From contig JAUIBW010000007.1 in assembly GCA_030427585.1 (NCBI GenBank), forward strand, positions 62,001-126,000: a DNA stretch of 64,000 bases, read 5' to 3'. The position numbers were made by a program, and so were the translations under genes. Below, piece by piece: positions 23,689 to 33,827 of this stretch. Origin of the DNA: Bacteroidia bacterium (GTDB lineage: Bacteria; Bacteroidota; Bacteroidia; Flavobacteriales; Flavobacteriaceae). The stretch's first letter is position 1; every line of letters starts with the position of its first letter. The notes beneath the pieces were generated by a model. It did not search any database. It was not told where the DNA came from and was given only the letters and a program-made list of their open reading frames with translations.

Positions 23689-24918
23689 TTACATCTTATA
23701 AATCCAACTTTGGGGATTTAATCGTTTTGCATTTTGGTAGATTAAGAATTTCATAATTGCTCTACCGGTTGTTGGGTTGGTACGTACCTCACCTATTGCT
23801 TGTTTTGTTGCTACTTTTTGCCCTTCTTTAACACTTATATTCTCGATATTATAATAGGTGGTGATATAATTACCATGCCGTATTTGTATTAAACGACTAG
23901 CGCCCTTAAGCTTTTGAATAGCGATCACTTCTCCTTCAAAAATAGCTCTCGCAGGTTCTCCCGATCTTGTTTCAATTTCTACTCCACTACTATTGATTTG
24001 TATATTAGGGAGCGTAGGATGAGGCTGACGGCCAAATTTCTTTGTTATTCTTCCTGTTCCTACAGGCCAAGGCAATTTTCCTTTATTAGATGTAAAATTA
24101 TCGGCCAATATTTTAGCCTCTGCAGTAAGGGCAAATGTGGTTGCAGATCCTTTTTTGGTTACTTTTTTACCTGCCTTTTTATTAGCTCTGGCAATTGCTT
24201 CTCTAATTAACTTCTCAATCGCTTTATCAATTGCACTGGCCTGTTGTTCTTTTTCCTTAATTTGCTTTGTGTAGGTACCTTGTTTTTTGCGAATAGAAGC
24301 CATTAAAATCTGTTGCTCCTTTTTTTCTGCTTTAAGCTTATTCTGTTCTTCGCGATTCTCCTCGATCAGTACTTGCTTTTCTTTTTTTTGTCTAGACAGA
24401 TCTGTATTTAAAGCCTGCAATTCTTTGGTGTTACTTTCTATTCGATCTGCCTGCTCTTTGCGATGTTCATTATATTGTTTCATATATTGTAATCGCTTAT
24501 AGGCTTGAGAAAAATCTGAGGAAGAAAGTAAAAACATAATTCTACTTTGGTGGGATTTACTCTTATACGATTTTGTGATCATCTTGGCATAATCCTTTTT
24601 AAGTGCTGTAAGTTCCTTACGATATGTTTCTATTTTTTTAAAATTTGTATTGATCTCTCGGGTCAATAAATTAGCCTGTTGATTGGTTATTTTTATTAGA
24701 TTTTTACGGGTTCCTATCTGTGAATTAATCGTTTCAACTTCGTAAAGAACAGAACGCTCTTTACGTTTGTTGTTAGCACGCAATTGTTTCATTTGTTCAA
24801 TCTCTTCTCTAAGTCGTTGACGCTCTTCTTCAAGTTGCTGCTGTTTGCTACTTTGAGAAAAAGATGGATTACAAACCAATAATAAACCTACGAAATATAT
24901 ACTCTTTAAAAACCTCAT
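23689..24918 (-). CDS. envC: EnvC-like murein hydrolase activator (degenerate M23/LytM)
   Basis: A 409-residue periplasmic protein: signal peptide (ending near NPSFSQ), a long coiled coil (~20-240, rich in Gln, Glu, Lys and Arg) and a C-terminal LytM/M23 domain (~290-409). The zinc ligands of active M23 enzymes appear lost: HxGxD is replaced by NSSGVEI, and the HxH strand reads TYYNIEN. That matches EnvC-type proteins, which do not cut peptidoglycan but activate N-acetylmuramoyl-L-alanine amidases at division. Its start overlaps the DUF4292 stop in ATGA, so the two are translationally coupled. Confidence 0.88.
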   Translation of the reverse strand: MRFLKSIYFVGLLLVCNPSFSQSSKQQQLEEERQRLREEIEQMKQLRANNKRKERSVLYEVETINSQIGTRKNLIKITNQQANLLTREINTNFKKIETYRKELTALKKDYAKMITKSYKSKSHQSRIMFLLSSSDFSQAYKRLQYMKQYNEHRKEQADRIESNTKELQALNTDLSRQKKEKQVLIEENREEQNKLKAEKKEQQILMASIRKKQGTYTKQIKEKEQQASAIDKAIEKLIREAIARANKKAGKKVTKKGSATTFALTAEAKILADNFTSNKGKLPWPVGTGRITKKFGRQPHPTLPNIQINSSGVEIETRSGEPARAIFEGEVIAIQKLKGASRLIQIRHGNYITTYYNIENISVKEGQKVATKQAIGEVRTNPTTGRAIMKFLIYQNAKRLNPQSWIYKM

Positions 24919-25688
24919 TGAATAGTGACTTGCTTATACCCTGATGGTATTTTAAACGGAAAACTCACCTTAGCATTGTAATCTACCGTTTTATAATCAA
25001 TTTCTATCATCGTTTTTTCCGTTTCTTGCAATGCTTCAATATAAATCTCTTTAGGAAAATCCTGATTTCCTACTTTTTGATAGCTTTGATAATTAATGGT
25101 TAGATTTCTATTTTTGATAGGTTGTTTTAATTGTTGTGAGTACATTTTGAAGGTATCTGGATGCATTAAAAACAATCGTTCAAAAAGTGCTAATTCTGTT
25201 TTAGGTCGTAATTGATATACTTTTCCTGTTATCGAAGATTTATATTTATCATTTCTTAGGTTAAACAACGCTTGCCCTAAAAGCATCTGCTGTACTTTAT
25301 TATAATCTAGGTCTGTGCCCAACCAATCACTTAACAATGTAAAATCTCCTTCAAAATAAGTGTTATTGATTTTCTCGTAGTAGCTTACTTTTTCTGGTGT
25401 TATTAGTGCCTTTGCCAATGTAATACCTAACATTTTTACACTAATCCAAATGGTTTTATCTTTTTCTATTCGCAGTGTGGCATTAGGGCTGTAAGATTGT
25501 TTACCATCATCATACTTTACCTTTATACGAGTATTAAGTGTTTTAAAATTAAAAGATCGATTATAGTGATTTGCAATTATTTTTTCTGCATTTAGTTTTT
25601 TGACACCCGATGCACTTACTGCTTTGGTTCCTTTACAAGAGTTAAGTATCATTATAGCAATGCATAATAGATAAAATATTTTGTTCAT
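24915..25688 (-). CDS. DUF4292 lipoprotein
   Basis: A 257-residue lipoprotein with lipobox IMILNSC. The body (FKTLNTRIKVKYDDGKQSYS, IWISVKMLGITLAKALITPE, YEKINNTYFEGDFTLLSDWLG) has the LolA/LolB-like features of DUF4292, suggesting a half-barrel that binds lipid or lipoprotein. Role unknown; an envelope assembly function is inferred. It lies between the TPR protein and EnvC and overlaps envC by four bases. Confidence 0.82.
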   Translation of the reverse strand: MNKIFYLLCIAIMILNSCKGTKAVSASGVKKLNAEKIIANHYNRSFNFKTLNTRIKVKYDDGKQSYSPNATLRIEKDKTIWISVKMLGITLAKALITPEKVSYYEKINNTYFEGDFTLLSDWLGTDLDYNKVQQMLLGQALFNLRNDKYKSSITGKVYQLRPKTELALFERLFLMHPDTFKMYSQQLKQPIKNRNLTINYQSYQKVGNQDFPKEIYIEALQETEKTMIEIDYKTVDYNAKVSFPFKIPSGYKQVTIQ

Positions 25689-25695
25689 TACCTGC

Positions 25696-27102
25696 TTATG
25701 ATTTTTTCTGAAGTTGATTCGCTTTTTGTTGATATTCTGAAGCTTTTGTAGTATCTCCTAAGTTGCGATATGCCTCACTTATTTGTTGGTAAAAGTCAGA
25801 TTCCATCTTTAAATCATCTATCACATAATCTATACCTATAGTAAGAATCTCAATAGCTTCCGCTGCTTTTTCGAGATGAATTAACGCTACGCCATTAGCT
25901 AAATAGAAAATAGGTTGTGCAGGATACATCTCTAAAGCTAATTCGCTTCCTATCTTTACTTTTTCATATCGTTTTAAATCGAGTTGTAATAGTAATATTC
26001 TTTTTAACAATACAAAATCATTAGCATTACTTTTAATTCCTCGTTCATAAAAATTGAGTGCTTGCTCTTTTTTGTTTTTTTTATAATAATAATGGCCTAA
26101 TTCTGTAAAAACTTTTCCATTATTTTGACCAATAGAGAGCAATGAAACAATATCTGCTAATTGAGATTCGTATTGAGGATTCTTATCTAGAAACGGTAAA
26201 AAATCGTTAACCACTTTATATTTTGATTCGACATCTATTTTATTACTTTTTAAAGCAATTTTCATCGAACTAATAGCTTGTTCAAAATTATTTTCTTCAA
26301 GATAAAATTTATACAGTGCCAGATGTACGAATTCTGATTTTGGCTTTTTCCTTAATAATAATTTGGCCGTTTCAAACGCTTTTTCTTTTTGATTATCCTT
26401 ACTATACAGATAGATCAGGTTTAAATAGTTTTGCTCTATCTTTGGTTTTTCTTTTATTTTTTGCTCTAGTCTACTAATTTGGTTATTAGGATTAATGATT
26501 TTTGAAGAGATTCTTTTTCGCAATCGATTGCGATAATCATCGGCTCCAAATTCGTCATCTAATTCATCCAGAACGATTAATGCTTCTTCATATCGTTTTT
26601 CTAGAAAGTATAAATTCGCTAATTGTTCCTTGAACATAGGATTGAATACAACTAACTTCTCTACTACTCCTATTGATTCTTGATATTTTCGTTGTTGAAA
26701 ATAAACTTCGAATAAAAGTTCGAGAAGATACCTGTCATTGGGTGTAGCATCTAATACTTTTACAAAATTACTTTCTGCATCCTGATATCGTTTTAGCTCT
26801 ACATAATTCTTACCTAATTCTAAATACAAAAAATCGGGTTTAGGATCAATTTGTATACATTTCTCTAAAGCTTCAATTGCTTTATCGTAATTGGTAATCG
26901 CTTTTTGTTTTAGCGCCTCAAAAAAACTCTCTTGAAATTCGTCAGAAACATTTCCCAGATCGTCGATATTTATCTCTTGTTTAGGTTCTATATCCTGAGA
27001 TAGAACCATAGTATTCCCACCCCAAAAGAATAGAAATAAAAGACAAATATGTTTCCAATAGTTAATCATAAGCTGTATTCTGCAATACTGATATTGCATC
27101 AT
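25696..27102 (-). CDS. Tetratricopeptide repeat protein, exported
   Basis: Up to 468 residues. The signal peptide (MINYWKHICLLFLFFWGG) starts at the twelfth codon, so the ATG at 27069 is the more likely start. About ten TPR units follow (AIEALEKCIQIDPKPDFLYL, AESNFVKVLDATPNDRYLL, ALNFYERGIKSNANDF), forming a scaffold of stacked helices. Probably a periplasmic or surface-associated adaptor. It lies 3 bases from the nucleotidyltransferase stop and 7 bases from DUF4292, clearly in one operon. Confidence 0.85.
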   Translation of the reverse strand: MMQYQYCRIQLMINYWKHICLLFLFFWGGNTMVLSQDIEPKQEINIDDLGNVSDEFQESFFEALKQKAITNYDKAIEALEKCIQIDPKPDFLYLELGKNYVELKRYQDAESNFVKVLDATPNDRYLLELLFEVYFQQRKYQESIGVVEKLVVFNPMFKEQLANLYFLEKRYEEALIVLDELDDEFGADDYRNRLRKRISSKIINPNNQISRLEQKIKEKPKIEQNYLNLIYLYSKDNQKEKAFETAKLLLRKKPKSEFVHLALYKFYLEENNFEQAISSMKIALKSNKIDVESKYKVVNDFLPFLDKNPQYESQLADIVSLLSIGQNNGKVFTELGHYYYKKNKKEQALNFYERGIKSNANDFVLLKRILLLQLDLKRYEKVKIGSELALEMYPAQPIFYLANGVALIHLEKAAEAIEILTIGIDYVIDDLKMESDFYQQISEAYRNLGDTTKASEYQQKANQLQKKS

Positions 27103-27105
27103 AAA

Positions 27106-28122
27106 TTATTCCAAAACAGAATAGTCTCCAATACTCACTGTAGTAAAGTTTCCATCATAAACAGCATTGTTTCCAATCATAGCATTGTCTAAGTTAGCAT
27201 TTTTTATGACAGTTTTGGTTTGAATCAGACTATTTTTGATTATTGCATTCTCGATTGTACACCCATTTCCTATCGAAACATTAGGCCCAATAGTCGCATT
27301 TTTTAACGTTACTCCTTCACCCAAATAGCATGGAGCGATAACGGTTGAGTTTTCCTGAGTAACTTCATCACTAACCAAATGTTCTCCATCTTTTTGTAAA
27401 AACCCCAGCATTCTTGTATTGGTTTCTACCGTAACATTTTTGTTTCCACAATCCATCCATTCATCTACCTGCCCGGTTACAAATACTTTTCCATTACTCA
27501 TCATTCTTTTAATTCCATCATTAATCTGGTACTCTCCTCCATTAATAATATTATTATCCAGAACATACTGCAATTCGTTTTTAAGAACTCCCACATCTTT
27601 AAAATAGTATATCCCTATTACTGCCAGGTCGGATACAAATTCTTTGGGTTTTTCTACTAGTTCTACAATCTCATTATTACCATTTAGTTTTACAACACCA
27701 TAAGCTTCTGGGTGATCTACTTGCTTTACCCAAATTACAGAGTCTGCATTTTTATCGAGGTTAAAATCTGCTCTAATTAGTGTATCTGCATAAGCAATTA
27801 CTGCAGGCCCAGATAAAGATTCTTTGGCGCACATAATAGCATGCCCTGTTCCCAGGGGTTGATCCTGTCTATAAATAGATGCTTTTGCTCCCAGGCTTTC
27901 TGCTAATGTGGTTAAACTTTCTACTACATCATCTCCAAAAAATGCGGGATCACCCAATATAAAGGCTACTTCATCAACTGGTTCTCCTAAAACTTTAGCA
28001 ATATCGGATACTAACCGATGTACTATTGGTTTACCGGCAACCGGAATTAATGGTTTAGGAACGGTGAGTGTATGAGGTCTTAGTCTCGATCCTCTTCCTG
28101 CCATTGGTACTATAATTTTCAT
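27106..28122 (-). CDS. Sugar-1-phosphate nucleotidyltransferase with left-handed beta-helix
   Basis: A 338-residue cytosolic enzyme activating a sugar 1-phosphate to an NDP-sugar. The nucleotide-binding signature is MAGRGSRLRPHTLTVPKPLIPVAGKP. DTLIRADF, VEKPKEF and NGGEYQINDGI complete the catalytic domain. Residues ~250-335 show hexapeptide repeats (TVIAPCYLGEGVTLKNATIG, VSIGNGCTIENAIIKNSLI). The sugar and base are uncertain (RmlA-like or GlmU-like). It is in an envelope operon with dut, TPR, DUF4292 and EnvC, suggesting supply for cell-surface polymers. Confidence 0.88.
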   Translation of the reverse strand: MKIIVPMAGRGSRLRPHTLTVPKPLIPVAGKPIVHRLVSDIAKVLGEPVDEVAFILGDPAFFGDDVVESLTTLAESLGAKASIYRQDQPLGTGHAIMCAKESLSGPAVIAYADTLIRADFNLDKNADSVIWVKQVDHPEAYGVVKLNGNNEIVELVEKPKEFVSDLAVIGIYYFKDVGVLKNELQYVLDNNIINGGEYQINDGIKRMMSNGKVFVTGQVDEWMDCGNKNVTVETNTRMLGFLQKDGEHLVSDEVTQENSTVIAPCYLGEGVTLKNATIGPNVSIGNGCTIENAIIKNSLIQTKTVIKNANLDNAMIGNNAVYDGNFTTVSIGDYSVLE

Positions 28123-28156
28123 GCGACTTTAAATTGGTTTTATGATGATTGTTATT

Positions 28157-28591
28157 TTATTTAACTCCAGTGCTCCCAAATCCTCCTTCTCCCCTAGTCG
28201 TTTCTGATAACTCTGTTACCTCGATCCATTCTGCTCGTTCGTGTTTTGCAATTACCATTTGGGCTACTCGTTCTCCATTCTGAATAGTAAAATCTTCATT
28301 AGAAAGATTTACTAAAATCACTCCTATCTCTCCCCGGTAATCTGCATCTATTGTTCCTGGTGCATTAAGTACTGTAATCCCCTTTTTGGCCGCTAATCCA
28401 CTACGCGGACGTACTTGTGCTTCATACCCAACCGGTAACTCTAAAAACAATCCGGTTTTTACAATGGTACGCTCTAGTGGTTTTAGGGTTATTGATTCTG
28501 TTATATGTGCTCTTAGATCCATTCCTGCCGAAGCAATAGTTTCGTAATGAGGTAGATCGTGAGCTGATTGATTAATTATTTTTATCTGCAT
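28157..28591 (-). CDS. dut: dUTP diphosphatase
   Basis: A 144-residue trimeric dUTPase that hydrolyses dUTP to dUMP and pyrophosphate. All five motifs are visible: [29 protein letters not shown] (with the catalytic Asp), RVAQMVI and the C-terminal [10 protein letters not shown] that closes over the substrate. Typical length. It leads the run dut, nucleotidyltransferase, TPR, DUF4292, envC on the minus strand. Confidence 0.97.
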   Translation of the reverse strand: MQIKIINQSAHDLPHYETIASAGMDLRAHITESITLKPLERTIVKTGLFLELPVGYEAQVRPRSGLAAKKGITVLNAPGTIDADYRGEIGVILVNLSNEDFTIQNGERVAQMVIAKHERAEWIEVTELSETTRGEGGFGSTGVK

Positions 28592-28664
28592 ATTAACATC
28601 GTATTATCCTGTAAAAGCTAGACTATTTTGCTATAAGCACTAAAAGTCAAAATTTTAACCGGAC

Positions 28665-30116
28665 TTATCTTTTTAAAATTTGTTTTAATTCTTTCTTTTC
28701 TGAGGCGTACAAAATTACTAAAAACCCAAGTAACAACGGGATAGAAATCATATAATTACTATCAAAAACATAAAATGATAAAATCGAAAAGGTAATAGAT
28801 AAAACAAGGTACATTCCTATCTTTTTAAGATTATAAGGAATGGGATAATATTTTTTGCCATAATACCATGATAACATCATCATAGATCCATAAGCTGCTA
28901 ACGTTGCTATAGCTGATCCAAGGTAACTATATTTTGGTATTAAAATAAAGTTTAATCCCAATGTAATTATAGCTCCAACTACAGAAATATAAGCTCCAAA
29001 CTTAGTTCTATCTGTAATTTTATACCATACAGAAAGGTTATGGTATATCCCAAGACAGAGATTGGCTAATAAAATTATCGGAACAATTTTAACAGCCTCC
29101 CAATATGCTTGATCTCTTATGATGAAGTCTTTTAATAAATGTACAAAAACGACTACTCCAAGCAAAATAGCCGCTCCAAAAGCCACAAAGTATTTAGTAA
29201 TTCTGGCATAGGTTTCGGGAGCATTTTTATTTTCGGAATAGTTAAAGAAAAATGGTTCTATTCCTAATCTAAAAGCTGTAGCAAACAAAGTCATAAATAA
29301 TGCTAGTTTATAACAAGCAGAATATACTCCAACTAAATGATCAGCTATATCTTCTGGTAACAAGTAATCCAGTAAAATTCTATCAAATGTTTCATTAATA
29401 GAATATGCAACTCCTGCTATAAGAACCGGAAAAGCATAGTTCATCATTTTTTTCCAAAGCACTCGGTTAAATCGATATTTAATCGTGCCATAGAAAGGAA
29501 TCAATAATACTAATGTTAATCCGCTCGCAATCAAATTAGAAACGAAGATATAATTGATCTCATAATTCTCTATTGTGATACTCTTTAGTATCGAAAAATC
29601 TTTTGATAATGTTTTTAAATACAGTAAAAGAAAAACATTCAGTCCCAGATTAACGATTACATTTAGAATTTTAATCAGTGAATAACGTATTGGTCTTTCA
29701 TTTGCTCTTAGCCATGCAAATGGAATAATTACTAAAGCGTCTAATAAAAGAATCCAAATCACCAAAGTAATGTAATCAACTCTTATATCGGTAAGCATGG
29801 CTATTTGGTTTCTAAATAGCAAGGCTAAAACAAAAAAACAAAATGATGAGATGACTAAAGATATTGCAGACGTACTTACTACCTCATCTTTATCAGATTC
29901 TTTATTAAAAAACCTAAAAAAAGCGGTTTCCATGCCATAAGCCAGTATCACATTGAATAATACGAAGTACGAAAAGATAATAGAAACCTTACCGTATTCT
30001 CCTGTTGGCAACAGATCTGTATACAGTGGGACTAACAGAAAAGACAACATACGCGGAAGCACTGTTGCCAGCCCATAGATAAAAGTTTGCTTAAAGAGTT
30101 TTTGAAATATGCTCAA
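28665..30116 (-). CDS. Wzx-like polysaccharide flippase (MATE/MOP superfamily)
   Basis: A 483-residue integral membrane protein with about 12-14 hydrophobic helices, starting FIYGLATVLPRMLSFLLVPLY, a typical Wzx/RfbX opening. It likely moves undecaprenyl-linked glycans across the inner membrane. The in-frame start is a TTG at 30116 with a stop five codons upstream and no ATG between. It precedes dut by 73 bases on the same strand and may belong to the same envelope transcript. Confidence 0.88.
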   Translation of the reverse strand: MSIFQKLFKQTFIYGLATVLPRMLSFLLVPLYTDLLPTGEYGKVSIIFSYFVLFNVILAYGMETAFFRFFNKESDKDEVVSTSAISLVISSFCFFVLALLFRNQIAMLTDIRVDYITLVIWILLLDALVIIPFAWLRANERPIRYSLIKILNVIVNLGLNVFLLLYLKTLSKDFSILKSITIENYEINYIFVSNLIASGLTLVLLIPFYGTIKYRFNRVLWKKMMNYAFPVLIAGVAYSINETFDRILLDYLLPEDIADHLVGVYSACYKLALFMTLFATAFRLGIEPFFFNYSENKNAPETYARITKYFVAFGAAILLGVVVFVHLLKDFIIRDQAYWEAVKIVPIILLANLCLGIYHNLSVWYKITDRTKFGAYISVVGAIITLGLNFILIPKYSYLGSAIATLAAYGSMMMLSWYYGKKYYPIPYNLKKIGMYLVLSITFSILSFYVFDSNYMISIPLLLGFLVILYASEKKELKQILKR

Positions 30117-30173
30117 TTGGTGGTATCCTTATAGCTGTAAAAATACAATTTTTATCTTACGTTTTTGTCAACA

Positions 30174-32048
30174 CTAGCTCTTAAACCCTAAAATATCATC
30201 AATAGTATTTACCGTAACAGAATGATAGTTTGGTCGAGTTTTCTCATAAATAAGTAATGCTTCTTTTGTTTTATTGTTTCGTTGATACGCTTTAAAAATA
30301 GTAGAAACATACCAACGACGTCCTACAGTACTAAGAAAATCTTCAATTTTTTTATCTACATGATTGCCGTGGTAATCATGATTTATTGATTGTTCGTACC
30401 AAACCATTGCAATATAAGAATTGGTAGCATTCGTTAGATCAAAGGCTTTATCAAACATGGCTAAATGTTTTTTATTTATATCTTTTGGAAAATTGCGAAT
30501 AAAATACACCCATTCCTGAGTTGTCCAATTTTCAGTAATTTTTACATCTACCTTATTATTTGCTATAAACTGTGTTAACGCGTCTAAGACCTTATCAAAT
30601 TTGTCTGATTTTGCAACAGCTTCATTTTCTGGAACACCAGCTTTATAAATCCATTCATCAGCATTAAACTCAATATTCTCTTTACTCAATAAGTTTTCAT
30701 TCAAAAAAACAATAAATTTCTCTGTACTTATGGTAGAGAAGGCATGTGTTTGAAAGTAATTGTTAAGGAATGTATCAAATTTTTCTCGTCCTACTGTTTC
30801 TTCTAATGTTCTTAAAAATAAGTACCCTTTTTCATAGGCAATGCTGTTCATACCATCATCAGGATTACGTCCTTTTAAGTTCAGTTTTAATTTAGTTTCA
30901 TCTGGTGTTGCTTTAAAACCCTCTATTTCATCATCCAAACTTTGTCTACTTAGTAATGCTAACATATTTGCTCTGTCGACTCCATACAATTCTTCCATTA
31001 TACGGGTTTCAAAATAAACGGTAAACCCTTCATTAAGCCAAAAATCATCCCAGGTTGAATTGGTAACCAAATTCCCTGACCAGGAATGTGCCAATTCATG
31101 TGCTATAACAGATGTTAAACTTTTATCTCCGGCTATTAAGGTGGGGGTAGCAAAAGTTAAGCGCGGGTTTTCCATTCCTCCAAAAGGAAAACTTGGTGGT
31201 AATACGATTACATCAAATTGCTCCCAGGCATATTTTCCATATAATTTTTCGGCTGCAACCACCATCTTTTCCATATCCGAAAACTCATGATGAACAGCAT
31301 CTACCATTGATTTTTCTGCATAAACTCCTGTTCTGTCACTAATCGCCTTATACTCAATATCTCCAACTGCCAATGCAATGAGATATGGAGAAATAGCCTG
31401 TTTCATTCTAAATCGATACTCTCCGTTTTCTGTTTTCTCTTTTGGGTTTTCTGCACTCATCACTGCCATCAAATCTGATGGAACACGCACTGTAGCATCA
31501 TATGTTATTCTTATCTGCGGGCTATCTTGTATAGGAATCCAGGTTCTAGTCAATATTGCCTGTCCTTGAGTAAATAAAAAAGGATGCGCTTTATCTGCAG
31601 TTTGTTGAGGACTTAACCACTGTAATGCTTCAGTTTTATTCGTGGTTTTATATTGAACTGTTATTGTATTTGTAGTGTTTTGAATATTGATTTTAAGTGG
31701 TTTTCCCATGTATTCATCAAAACTTCCTAATACAAACTTGGTATCCACTCCATCTGCCTGTACATTTTCAATTTCTAAGAATTTAACATCCAAAACTATT
31801 TCTGAAGCATTATTGTTTTCTATTTGATACGTAGCGCTTCCGTTAATGATTTCTTTTTCAAAATCAACATCTATATCTAAATCTAAATGTTTTATTACTG
31901 CTTTATTTGGCTGCGCGAAAGAATGTGGTTCTTCTTCATACTTAGGCAAAGAAACCTCGTTTTTCAGCTCTATTTTTTCTTTTTTAGCATCGGCACAACT
32001 TCCTAAAATTAGTATTGTACACATCAATAAAGTAATTACTTTTTTCAT
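30174..32048 (-). CDS. M1 family metallopeptidase lipoprotein (LTA4 hydrolase-like)
   Basis: A 624-residue zinc aminopeptidase. The lipobox LILGSC gives a membrane-anchored enzyme. The exopeptidase motif GGMEN (290-294), zinc site HELAH (317-321) with the third ligand E340 in LNEGFTVYFE, and the C-terminal helical domain seen in leukotriene-A4-hydrolase-type members are all present. It removes N-terminal residues from peptides outside the cytoplasm. It is probably transcribed alone; the upstream neighbour is a small lipoprotein 142 bases away. Confidence 0.93.
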   Translation of the reverse strand: MKKVITLLMCTILILGSCADAKKEKIELKNEVSLPKYEEEPHSFAQPNKAVIKHLDLDIDVDFEKEIINGSATYQIENNNASEIVLDVKFLEIENVQADGVDTKFVLGSFDEYMGKPLKINIQNTTNTITVQYKTTNKTEALQWLSPQQTADKAHPFLFTQGQAILTRTWIPIQDSPQIRITYDATVRVPSDLMAVMSAENPKEKTENGEYRFRMKQAISPYLIALAVGDIEYKAISDRTGVYAEKSMVDAVHHEFSDMEKMVVAAEKLYGKYAWEQFDVIVLPPSFPFGGMENPRLTFATPTLIAGDKSLTSVIAHELAHSWSGNLVTNSTWDDFWLNEGFTVYFETRIMEELYGVDRANMLALLSRQSLDDEIEGFKATPDETKLKLNLKGRNPDDGMNSIAYEKGYLFLRTLEETVGREKFDTFLNNYFQTHAFSTISTEKFIVFLNENLLSKENIEFNADEWIYKAGVPENEAVAKSDKFDKVLDALTQFIANNKVDVKITENWTTQEWVYFIRNFPKDINKKHLAMFDKAFDLTNATNSYIAMVWYEQSINHDYHGNHVDKKIEDFLSTVGRRWYVSTIFKAYQRNNKTKEALLIYEKTRPNYHSVTVNTIDDILGFKS

Positions 32049-32190
32049 TTTTCTATCTATAAATCTAAATGTTGATTATTTTCTTCTATTCAAAAAAATA
32101 GTATTTCCAGTTACATATTGTTATCCTAAATACACATCACAATATAGAGCTAGTTTTTCTTTACAATTTCCAATAGTGCAGTAGTACAAT

Positions 32191-32691
32191 TTACTGACTC
32201 TTTCTGGTCGGATACGCTTGCAACTCTTTTTCGGGTACATTATTTAATTTAAAATACCTTTTTTTACCTTTTTTGGTATATGCTACAATGCACTCATTAT
32301 CTTTAAGTTCGAAAGGAGGTTTTTTTTCAATTGTCGGCAATTGGTTTGTAAGTTCTTTCTTAGGATCATCACTCATAATCAGATCTTGCCTTCTAGAAGG
32401 GTAAGTATGATGGCCTACATATACAAGTTCGCTGGTTTTATGCCCCAGTTCTATCTTTTTCCCTTTAAAATAGGCATACTCTAATTTCACATCTGATGTC
32501 GAATTAACTTCTATATACAACATAAAACCAGAACCACCACCTTCTACCCCGGCTATCCATTTCTGAAAATAAACATCTTTAATAACTATTGGAGTTTTCA
32601 TATCTATTTGCTGACTGCTGGCACATTGTATATGTGTAATCAGTAGTAACAAAATACCCATTGTTGTACTTATTGTTCTCAAATTTATCAT
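32191..32691 (-). CDS. Small conserved flavobacterial lipoprotein
   Basis: A 166-residue protein with signal MINLRTISTTMGILLLLITH and lipobox-like THIQC. The mature part begins MKTPIVIKDVYFQKWIAGVE and includes GGGSGFMLYIEV, a glycine-rich strand. It is recognised only as a type found in related bacteria. Function unknown. It lies between the M1 peptidase and atpG and is separated from the ATP synthase operon by a terminator at 32803-32832. Confidence 0.68.
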   Translation of the reverse strand: MINLRTISTTMGILLLLITHIQCASSQQIDMKTPIVIKDVYFQKWIAGVEGGGSGFMLYIEVNSTSDVKLEYAYFKGKKIELGHKTSELVYVGHHTYPSRRQDLIMSDDPKKELTNQLPTIEKKPPFELKDNECIVAYTKKGKKRYFKLNNVPEKELQAYPTRKSQ

Positions 32692-32802
32692 TTTTGATAT
32701 TTTAAGTATTAAAAAACAAAATTGATACCAAAAACTATAGTTCTGGTAATTTTGGTTTCGCTAAAGATAGGGAAATAGGCAAAATACCAATTGAAAAAAC
32801 AA

Positions 32803-32832
32803 AAAACCTCATAAGAAAGTTTATGAGGTTTT
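32803..32832 (-). terminator. Terminator at the end of the ATP synthase operon
   Basis: Perfect 12-bp arms AAAACCTCATAA / TTATGAGGTTTT with a 6-base loop, flanked on the minus strand by a U-tract. It lies 52 bases past the atpG stop. Confidence 0.8.
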
Positions 32833-32883
32833 GGTATTTTATTATAATAACTCTGGCCAGGCAGAATTTATATCAAATTGTAA

Positions 32884-33744
32884 TTAGTTATTTAAAGCTT
32901 CGGCACCACCAACAATTTCTAGAATCTCATTAGTAATAGAAGCTTGTCTTGCTTTGTTATATGACAATTTAAGCGCATCTCTAAGCTCTGTAGCATTATC
33001 TGTTGCTTTATGCATGGCTGTCATACGTGCTCCATGTTCTGATGCAAATGAATCTCGTACTGCTTTATACAATTGCGTCTTAAGTGATTTAGGAATTAAT
33101 TGCTCTACAATTTCTTCTTTAGAAGGTTCGAAAATATAATCTAGATTTACATTCTTATCACTTTCTATCGGTACAATTGGTAAAAATTGCTCTGTAGTAA
33201 CATCCTGAGAAGCTGCATTTCTAAATTTATTATACACAATAACAATTTTATCGCAAGAACCGTTAGTAAATAGCTCCATTAGTTCTTCGGCGATATCTGC
33301 AACATTAGCAAAAGTAAGATCATCATACACAGAGCTTTTATTTGCTACTACTGTATGCGTTTTTGAAACAACATCATTAACTTTTTTACCTATAGTAACA
33401 AAATCTACTTGCTTACCTGCATATTCATTTTGATATAACTCTCTAACAGCTTTAACAATATTAGAGTTAAAAGCACCAGCAAGACCTCTATTAGAAGCAA
33501 TAGCTACTATCAATACTTTATTTACTTCGCGCTCTTCTGCATATGCACTTGCACTATCTCCTTCTAGCGAAGCACTTAAGTTTTGTAATAACTCGGTAAG
33601 TTTATCTGCATAAGGACGCATTGCAGTAATCGCCATCTGTGCTTTATTCAACTTTGCTGCAGATACCATTTTCATGGCACTTGTAATTTGCATCGTTGAA
33701 GATACAGAGGTAATTCTACTACGTAATTCTTTTAAATTTGCCAT
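32884..33744 (-). CDS. atpG: ATP synthase F1 gamma subunit
   Basis: A 286-residue central stalk protein that rotates within the alpha/beta ring. The N-terminal helix (MANLKELRSRITSVSSTMQI, TSAMKMVSAAKL) and the C-terminal helix (ELRDALKLSYNKARQASITN, EILEIVGGAEAL) are the conserved coiled coil. Last gene of the atpB-E-F-H-A-G order. A 125-base gap with a strong hairpin separates it from atpA. Confidence 0.97.
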   Translation of the reverse strand: MANLKELRSRITSVSSTMQITSAMKMVSAAKLNKAQMAITAMRPYADKLTELLQNLSASLEGDSASAYAEEREVNKVLIVAIASNRGLAGAFNSNIVKAVRELYQNEYAGKQVDFVTIGKKVNDVVSKTHTVVANKSSVYDDLTFANVADIAEELMELFTNGSCDKIVIVYNKFRNAASQDVTTEQFLPIVPIESDKNVNLDYIFEPSKEEIVEQLIPKSLKTQLYKAVRDSFASEHGARMTAMHKATDNATELRDALKLSYNKARQASITNEILEIVGGAEALNN

Positions 33745-33827
33745 TTTTCTTAGTATTGAGTATTGAGTAGTTAGTAATGAGTACTTTCTAGATCAACACC
33801 ATTCTAAATAGTAAACTTTATTTTATT

